DNA from: Methanomicrobiales archaeon
Lineage (GTDB): Archaea > Halobacteriota > Methanomicrobia > Methanomicrobiales > JACTUA01
Reading direction: 5' to 3'
Assembly (NCBI GenBank): GCA_030019205.1
Contig: JASEFH010000020.1
Coordinates: 1-47,400, forward strand
DNA length: 47,400 bases
Shown: positions 43,867-47,400 of the stretch, in pieces
Numbering within the stretch: the stretch's first letter is position 1
How the letters are laid out: each line of letters starts with the position of its first letter
Position numbers and translations under genes: made by a program
The notes under the pieces: generated by a model
The model's database searches: none
What the model was told of the DNA's origin: nothing
What the model saw: the letters and a program-made list of their open reading frames with translations, nothing else

Positions 43867-43951
43867 GCGAGGGTTGCCGAGCCAGGTCAAAGGCGCTGGC
43901 TTGAGGGGCCAGTCTCGAAGGAGTTCTTGGGTTCAAATCCCATCCCTCGCA
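43867..43951 (+). tRNA. tRNA-Leu (anticodon GAG)
   Basis: 85-nt class II tRNA: acceptor GCGAGGG pairs with CCCTCGC, anticodon stem CTGGC/GCCAG closes loop TTGAGGG with anticodon GAG, long variable arm TCTCGAAGGAGTTCTT, T arm GGG-TTCAAAT-CCC. Discriminator A, CCA not encoded. GGTATTTGAG about 32 nt upstream is a likely TATA box. Its 3' end is nearly duplicated at 45984-46005. Confidence 0.96.
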
Positions 43952-43957
43952 TATTCT
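43936..43957 (+). repeat. candidate attachment site, tRNA-Leu copy
   Basis: The last 16 bases of tRNA-Leu plus 6 flanking bases match 45984-46005 at 20 of 22 positions, same orientation. tRNA 3' ends are the classic targets of archaeal tyrosine integrases. Confidence 0.5.
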
Positions 43958-43973
43958 CAGGTGTCTTGCCTCT

Positions 43974-44165
43974 CTATTCCCAAAGATGGACCATCTCAGT
44001 TCCGTCGAATGGCTTTTTCAGGTACCCGGCAAGAATCCTTCGGTGACGATACTCATGCCTGGCTTCAGCACACAGGAAGCATGCCCGGTTCACGGCATTC
44101 TTTGAAAAATCTTTGAGCACTTCCCTCTCTTTGATTCGTTTCAGATATTGCCAATTGTATCCCAT
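43974..44165 (-). CDS. possible small protein next to tRNA-Leu
   Basis: 63 residues: NWQYLKRIKEREVLKDFSKN, then ACFLCAEARHEYRHRRILAGYLKKPFDGTEMVHLWE (in part). Contains CxxC and is basic in the middle, loosely zinc-binding in appearance. It lies in AT-richer DNA just downstream of tRNA-Leu, with a 14-nt palindrome about 20 nt before its ATG. No family recognised; it may be a fragment. Confidence 0.35.
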   Translation of the reverse strand: MGYNWQYLKRIKEREVLKDFSKNAVNRACFLCAEARHEYRHRRILAGYLKKPFDGTEMVHLWE

Positions 44166-44183
44166 CTACGTTTTTCCTCATAT

Positions 44184-44197
44184 TTGAACGCGTTCAA
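44184..44197. promoter_or_regulatory. 14-nt perfect palindrome, possible operator
   Basis: TTGAACGCGTTCAA is a perfect palindrome in the spacer between the small minus-strand gene (start 44165) and the 3' end of the disrupted gene at 44280. A dimeric regulator could bind here. Confidence 0.4.
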
Positions 44198-44279
44198 TAA
44201 TCCCTCTGTCGGTGCGCACTTTTTCATGTGTTAATAGTGCGGAATCTTTTGTTTCTATGACGGAGAGGAACTAAGCTCA

Positions 44280-45050
44280 TCAGAGAGAAAATGGTGGTTC
44301 ACGAGATATCGACCTCATGAGATTGTTCGCGGCTTCTTCCTGTTCTGGTTCGCCACTTACAGCTAACCAGACGCTGCCTTCAGCTCCGCAAACGCCGCCA
44401 CCGGCAACCAGCTCTGCCTTTGCACCAGTCAACAGGACGATGGCGTCGATCTCCGTAAATACCTGACCGGGTACGGGAAGGAGGCGTGGGCCATGCGCTC
44501 CTGGCACATTTAATTTTCCTGCCAGGTCATCAAGATCGCCAGAAATGCGCTTTTCCAACCCGACAGGCACCATCAAACGGACGCGGCGGCCAACTACGGC
44601 CTGATGTGGTTGACGACTTAAAAAAAAAAGGTGATATTATCCTGAAAGGGGCAAATGCTCTCGATCCGAATCGGAAACGGGCGGCTATTTATATAGGTCA
44701 TCCCGAAGGAGGAACGATTGGCGTCGCATTGCAGAAATTGTTTTGCCCTTCTGCCAAACGCCGTCGGTGATTATCACGTCACCGGGGAATTTGCTCTCAT
44801 CGGGCGGCCGTCCGGTGTCGGTTGTGGGATGAGATGGGGGAAGGGCGATGCCACGGAAGAACCGGGTTCGACTGAAGCCCTCCCTTCTTTTCATTGTCGC
44901 AAATATTTCCTCGGCCACGTAACCGTTTGTTGTACCTGCCACGATTCCAAGAGTCCCACAATCAAGTGTCCTTCGCATTTCAGGATGCACTGCCAGTGCT
45001 TTGCCGATAAGTCTCTTCCCCGCGGCCGGTGTGGTGAGGAACTGTCTCAT
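44280..45050 (-). pseudogene. conserved unknown gene disrupted by an internal inversion
   Basis: The minus strand encodes the N-terminal part (45050 to 44735: [38 protein letters not shown]) and the C-terminal part (44600 to 44280: [58 protein letters not shown]). The middle part ([33 protein letters not shown]) is encoded on the plus strand between them (44601-44734). Flipping that segment restores a single frame of 256 codons without stops, joining KGKTIS-DVVDDL and GVALQ-AVVGRR. As it stands the minus frame is broken after about residue 105. The family appears conserved but I cannot name its function. GGGGAG precedes the ATG. Confidence 0.8.
44601..44734. repeat. 134-bp inverted segment bounded by CTG/CAG
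   Basis: Begins with CTG (44601-44603) and ends with CAG (44732-44734), a 3-bp inverted repeat that is ambiguous between the two orientations. The coding sense inside is opposite to both flanks. A run of ten A (44620-44629) lies inside. Confidence 0.75.
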
Positions 45051-45112
45051 GCCATGAATCTCCCCTGTTGATAATCGTATTCAAATCTCAAGATCGCCAT
45101 GCCGCGTCGGAG

Positions 45113-45127
45113 TGTCATGGTATGACA
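45113..45127. promoter_or_regulatory. inverted repeat TGTCAT-GGT-ATGACA
   Basis: Perfect 6-bp arms around a 3-base centre, about 63 nt upstream of the disrupted gene's ATG on the minus strand and downstream of the flavodoxin-fold gene. Possible operator for the disrupted gene. Confidence 0.35.
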
Positions 45128-45224
45128 AAAAGAGGAGTCACTGGTCATTATCGTGACAGAATGCCACTCATGAAAGGGCATGCATTGGTTGTCCTCTCGA
45201 ATCGGATGGTCAATACCCTTCTTT

Positions 45225-45818
45225 TTATAGGTTTTTGCCAAGATTGTAGGCTTTTTTCAGATTTGTCTCCCTTGAGGACCTGTCCTGCGGCATCATCCCT
45301 CCAAGAATTTCCATCGTCGCTTCTTTCACACCCACACCAAGCAATCTATCATTTATCATGACACGTCGCATGCTCTCGGCAATACCCGTCCCTTCGAGGT
45401 GTTCTCCTGTGTGACCTGTCGAACAGATTACTATTGCTCTTCTGATGGAAATCTTCGTCTGCCTTTGTCCATTTTCATCATAATAATAAGCATATCCGTA
45501 TGTCAAAACTCTGTCAAACCAACCTTTGAGCTTTGCAGGGCAGTCACTCCACCATACCGGATAGATAAACGCCAGGGCGTCGGCACGGTTAATCTTTTCC
45601 TGTTCTCTGGCGACATCGTGTGGTATCGGTGCATCGGGATCAAGGCCGACTTCCCGGTGATACTGGTCTGCATCCATTTCTGATTTGAATCCCATCGCGT
45701 ATAAATCGCCAATTTCGTATGTATGCCCCGCTTCTTTGAGACCTCGAGTGAATGCATCGAGAACCTCCCTATTGAAGGATATTTTGCTCGGGTGAGTGAA
45801 GAGAATATAGACATGCAT
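45225..45818 (-). CDS. flavodoxin-fold NAD(P)H oxidoreductase
   Basis: 197 residues. ATG 45818 is chosen because it begins directly with the first strand (MHVYILFTHPSKISFNREVLDAFTRGLKEAGHTYEIGDLY) and a TATA-like TCAATATTTTTAG lies about 30 nt upstream. NQO1/MdaB-type family: DALAFIYPVWWSDCPAKLKGWFDRVLTYGYAY (about 80-112) binds FMN and partner substrate, and RRAIVICSTGHTGEHLEGTGI forms the next loop. It transfers two electrons from NAD(P)H to quinones or similar acceptors. It lies in the AT-richer island and is probably acquired. Confidence 0.87.
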   Translation of the reverse strand: MHVYILFTHPSKISFNREVLDAFTRGLKEAGHTYEIGDLYAMGFKSEMDADQYHREVGLDPDAPIPHDVAREQEKINRADALAFIYPVWWSDCPAKLKGWFDRVLTYGYAYYYDENGQRQTKISIRRAIVICSTGHTGEHLEGTGIAESMRRVMINDRLLGVGVKEATMEILGGMMPQDRSSRETNLKKAYNLGKNL

Positions 45819-46282
45819 ATTGTCTATGTTTCGTCTATCCCTAAAAATATTGATAATGTCAAAATAATCGTCAGCAGGGGTTTTCCTGCCGGGGAAATGC
45901 GGCACGGGTGTTGGGAATATGGTTTGGGCAGGTGGATATTGCGCGCGTCGCCATGAAAAAAAAGCATTGAAGTGGCGTTTGGCAATCCCTTCCCTCGCAT
46001 CTTCTGGATTCACGGGTATTTCGATCCATTCGCAAAGATCACTGGGAAGTTGCCCTCGGCAAACGATCCTCGCATCATCATGCATGGTCGGGGAGAGCGT
46101 ACGTTCCGGAGGGTCCTTCCGAAAGGATTGCCTGCTGTCAAAGTCGGATACCGGTCTTCAACTTGCGGAGAATCTCGCCTCCGCCATGGAACGGAGCCTG
46201 GATGCAGAGGGATGGTGAGGTAGACTTCGGCAGATGCGTGCCGTTCCGCGGGTTAATTTTCCAAAGTGATCAGCGCGAGGTA
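45819..46282. other. spacer with second att-like copy, no clear gene
   Basis: An open minus frame continues upstream of the flavodoxin-fold ATG (for example LCEWIEIPVNPEDAREGIAKRHF) but has no recognisable domain and may be a relic. The att-like sequence lies at 45984-46005. Confidence 0.4.
45984..46005 (+). repeat. candidate attachment site, second copy of tRNA-Leu 3' end
   Basis: AATCCCTTCCCTCGCATCTT and two following bases match the tRNA-Leu 3' end (43936-43957) at 20 of 22 positions. It would mark the far end of a roughly 2-kb insert next to tRNA-Leu. Confidence 0.5.
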
Positions 46283-46672
46283 TCAGCGCGAGGTGTACCA
46301 GCTCCCGAGCAGGGGCTGGTATTCCCGATGCTCGCCGCGGAGCTGCATCCCGATGGCGATGCACTCTTCGGCCCTGGTGCGGTTGCCCGGGGGCTGGTGA
46401 CAGACCGCTTTGTTGTCCCACGCGGCGTCGTAGCGGGGGTTGATCTCGAGTACGAGATCGAAACTTTTGAGCGCTTCGTCGATCAGGCCTAGGTAGACCG
46501 GGCACACCCCCCTTCCGGAAGGCAGCTCCCAGATGCCCTCAAGCTCAAGCACTCTGTTGAAGCAGTTCAGGGGCGGTGCACGGTGGCCCATCTTGATCAG
46601 GCAGGCCCCCTTGCCCATACAGGCATCCAGATCCTTCGTATTTGCAGCGATGGATTGATAGAAACGCTCGAT
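46283..46672 (-). pseudogene. TPR protein remnant
   Basis: The minus strand encodes IERFYQSIAANTKDLDACMGKGACLIKMGH and, further on, GLIDEALKSFDLVLEINPRYDAAWDNKAVC, both recognisable TPR units, then a tail ending YQPLLGSWYTSR. The frame continues upstream of the internal ATG (46618) without a start or ribosome binding site, and the units between are degraded (irregular spacing, prolines in helices). I read it as a 5'-truncated copy of a TPR gene, next to an insertion sequence. Confidence 0.55.
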
Positions 46673-46907
46673 TCCTTTGTCCGTCCTTCCCGCATGTGCC
46701 GATATCCCTGCACGATGTGATATGGCCCTGCCCCAGCATCTTTCGAACAGCGCCCTTGATCATCAGGCGCCTATGCAATAACCGTCGTGATCTACTATTC
46801 CGATATCCTATACTTATAAGAATTCAAAGATTAGAAATTCGAAAAGGAATTTAATTGCATTGCACTGAAAAATTCTGGTAGTGTCCCGATAATTCTGTAA
46901 AATTGAA

Positions 46908-46956
46908 ATTGCCCTGTATCCAACACCAATTGACCAAAGGAGGGACACAGGGCAAT
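46908..46956 (+). promoter_or_regulatory. hairpin that can mask the transposase start
   Basis: ATTGCCCTGTATCC (46908-46921) is complementary, with one mismatch, to GGACACAGGGCAAT (46943-46956). The second arm covers part of the AAAGGAGGG ribosome binding site and the first two bases of the ATG (46955). A second complementary pair, GTGTCCC (46881-46887) and GGGACAC (46942-46948), overlaps it. Read-through mRNA would therefore hide the start. Confidence 0.6.
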
Positions 46957-47400
46957 GGTACCTGAGGACGTCATACGACATTACCTTATCGACAACAAGC
47001 AGGGGATGATCCAGCTTCTCACCGGGTTCCTGAATCAGGTGATGCAGACAGAAGCGGAGGAACAGGCCGGAGCTGCCCGGTACGAGAGGACCGATGGAAG
47101 AAAGGCCCATCGGAACGGATACAAAGATCGGTCGCTGAAGACGCGAGTCGGAGAACTCACCCTCCAGAAACCGCAATTCCGGGAATTCCCCTTTGAGACG
47201 CAGGTCTTCGAGCGCTACTCCCGAGTCGAGAAGGCCCTGGAGAATGCTATCATCGAATCCTACCTCCAGGGCGTATCGACCCGGAAGATTCAGGAGATCG
47301 TCTCTCACCTCGGCGTGGACCGGATCTCGCCCTCAGCTGTCTCCCGGATTGCGCAAGATCTCGATGAGAAGGTTCAGGAGTTCCTGAACCGACCGATTGA
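46955..47400 (+). CDS. IS256-family transposase, N-terminal part (runs off the window)
   Basis: 148 residues visible, no stop before the window end. ATG 46955 follows AAAGGAGGG. The family hallmark is clear: GAARYERTDGRKAHRNGYKDR (in part), LKTRVGELTLQKPQFR, VFERYSRVEKALENAIIESYLQGVSTRKIQEIVSHLG. The first catalytic Asp and the rest of the DDE domain would lie beyond the edge. Whether the full gene is intact cannot be judged. Confidence 0.93.
   Translation, partial: MVPEDVIRHYLIDNKQGMIQLLTGFLNQVMQTEAEEQAGAARYERTDGRKAHRNGYKDRSLKTRVGELTLQKPQFREFPFETQVFERYSRVEKALENAIIESYLQGVSTRKIQEIVSHLGVDRISPSAVSRIAQDLDEKVQEFLNRPI

Larger units (their letters stand above)
46881..47400 (+). mobile_element. IS256-family insertion sequence, left part
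   Basis: Only the left end and the first ~150 codons of the transposase are inside the window. The exact left boundary is not resolved; GTGTCCCGATAATTC at 46881 is the first candidate for the terminal inverted repeat. The right end and any target duplication lie outside. Confidence 0.7.

Noticed and set aside
44486-44770. 94-codon plus-strand frame as an independent gene
   Set aside because: Only its middle is protein-like, and that part completes the minus-strand gene on both sides; it is the inverted segment, not a separate gene.
45819-46085. N-terminal extension of the flavodoxin-fold protein
   Set aside because: The flavodoxin fold begins at ATG 45818 with its own TATA box; the upstream residues do not resemble the family.
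46814-47308. 164-codon minus-strand frame at the window end
   Set aside because: Antisense to the IS256 transposase.
1-47400. CRISPR arrays, rRNA genes or restriction/defence systems
   Set aside because: No regularly spaced direct repeats, no rRNA-like sequence and no cas, restriction or toxin-antitoxin genes were recognised.

Overview
The window looks like a chromosomal segment of a high-GC, hydrogenotrophic methanogenic archaeon, most likely of the order Methanomicrobiales (a Methanoculleus-like organism is my best guess; genus not proven). Archaeal markers include transcription factor TFE, the Trm56 tRNA methylase, an archaeal-type AlaRS, TATA-box promoters placed about 27 nt before start codons (leaderless mRNAs), tRNA genes without encoded CCA, and the methanogen homocysteine-synthesis pair (DUF39-CBS plus NIL-ferredoxin). 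A complete 14-subunit Mbh-type membrane-bound [NiFe] hydrogenase/Mrp antiporter cluster is present.

Layout. 1-864: gene-free, then an exported beta-helix protein (865-2466). 2687-15409: a surface-glycan/exopolysaccharide region with two polysaccharide deacetylase + FemAB-like acyltransferase pairs, a DegT-type sugar aminotransferase, GT2 and GT4 glycosyltransferases, a PHP hydrolase coupled to an ATP-grasp ligase, and a DUF354 protein; tRNA-Gly(GCC) lies inside it. 15616-17089: a hydrogenase maturation protease and a TPR protein. 17939-26041 (minus strand): mbhA-N, almost every gene overlapping the next by a few bases. 26378-28364: a PUA/PAPS-reductase-like protein overlapping hisH. 28910-33351 (minus): alaS with a membrane-bound HTH regulator, then Nif3-like and SWIM proteins. 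33441-36328: homocysteine synthesis pair and a Gate-domain membrane protein. 36336-43710: TPR protein, cis-prenyltransferase, UPF0280, small unknowns, Trm56, an ATP-grasp protein, TFE, an HD protein and an ACT regulator.

From 43867 the character changes. Beyond tRNA-Leu(GAG) the DNA is clearly more AT-rich and carries a gene interrupted by a precise 134-bp internal inversion, a flavodoxin-fold oxidoreductase, a near-copy (20/22) of the tRNA-Leu 3' end about 2 kb away (candidate att site), a TPR gene remnant, and the start of an IS256-family element that runs off the window. This is a likely integrated and decaying island.

The most notable observations are the intragenic inversion bounded by CTG/CAG, the tRNA-Leu direct repeat, the duplicated deacetylase/FemAB module resembling bacterial exosortase-associated EPS loci, a glycosyltransferase whose only well-placed start codon appears to be ACG, and a 79-nt G-run/C-run palindrome. 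Large gene-free spaces (6260-7288, 17090-17938, 41558-42222) hold only scattered short repeats that I can see.
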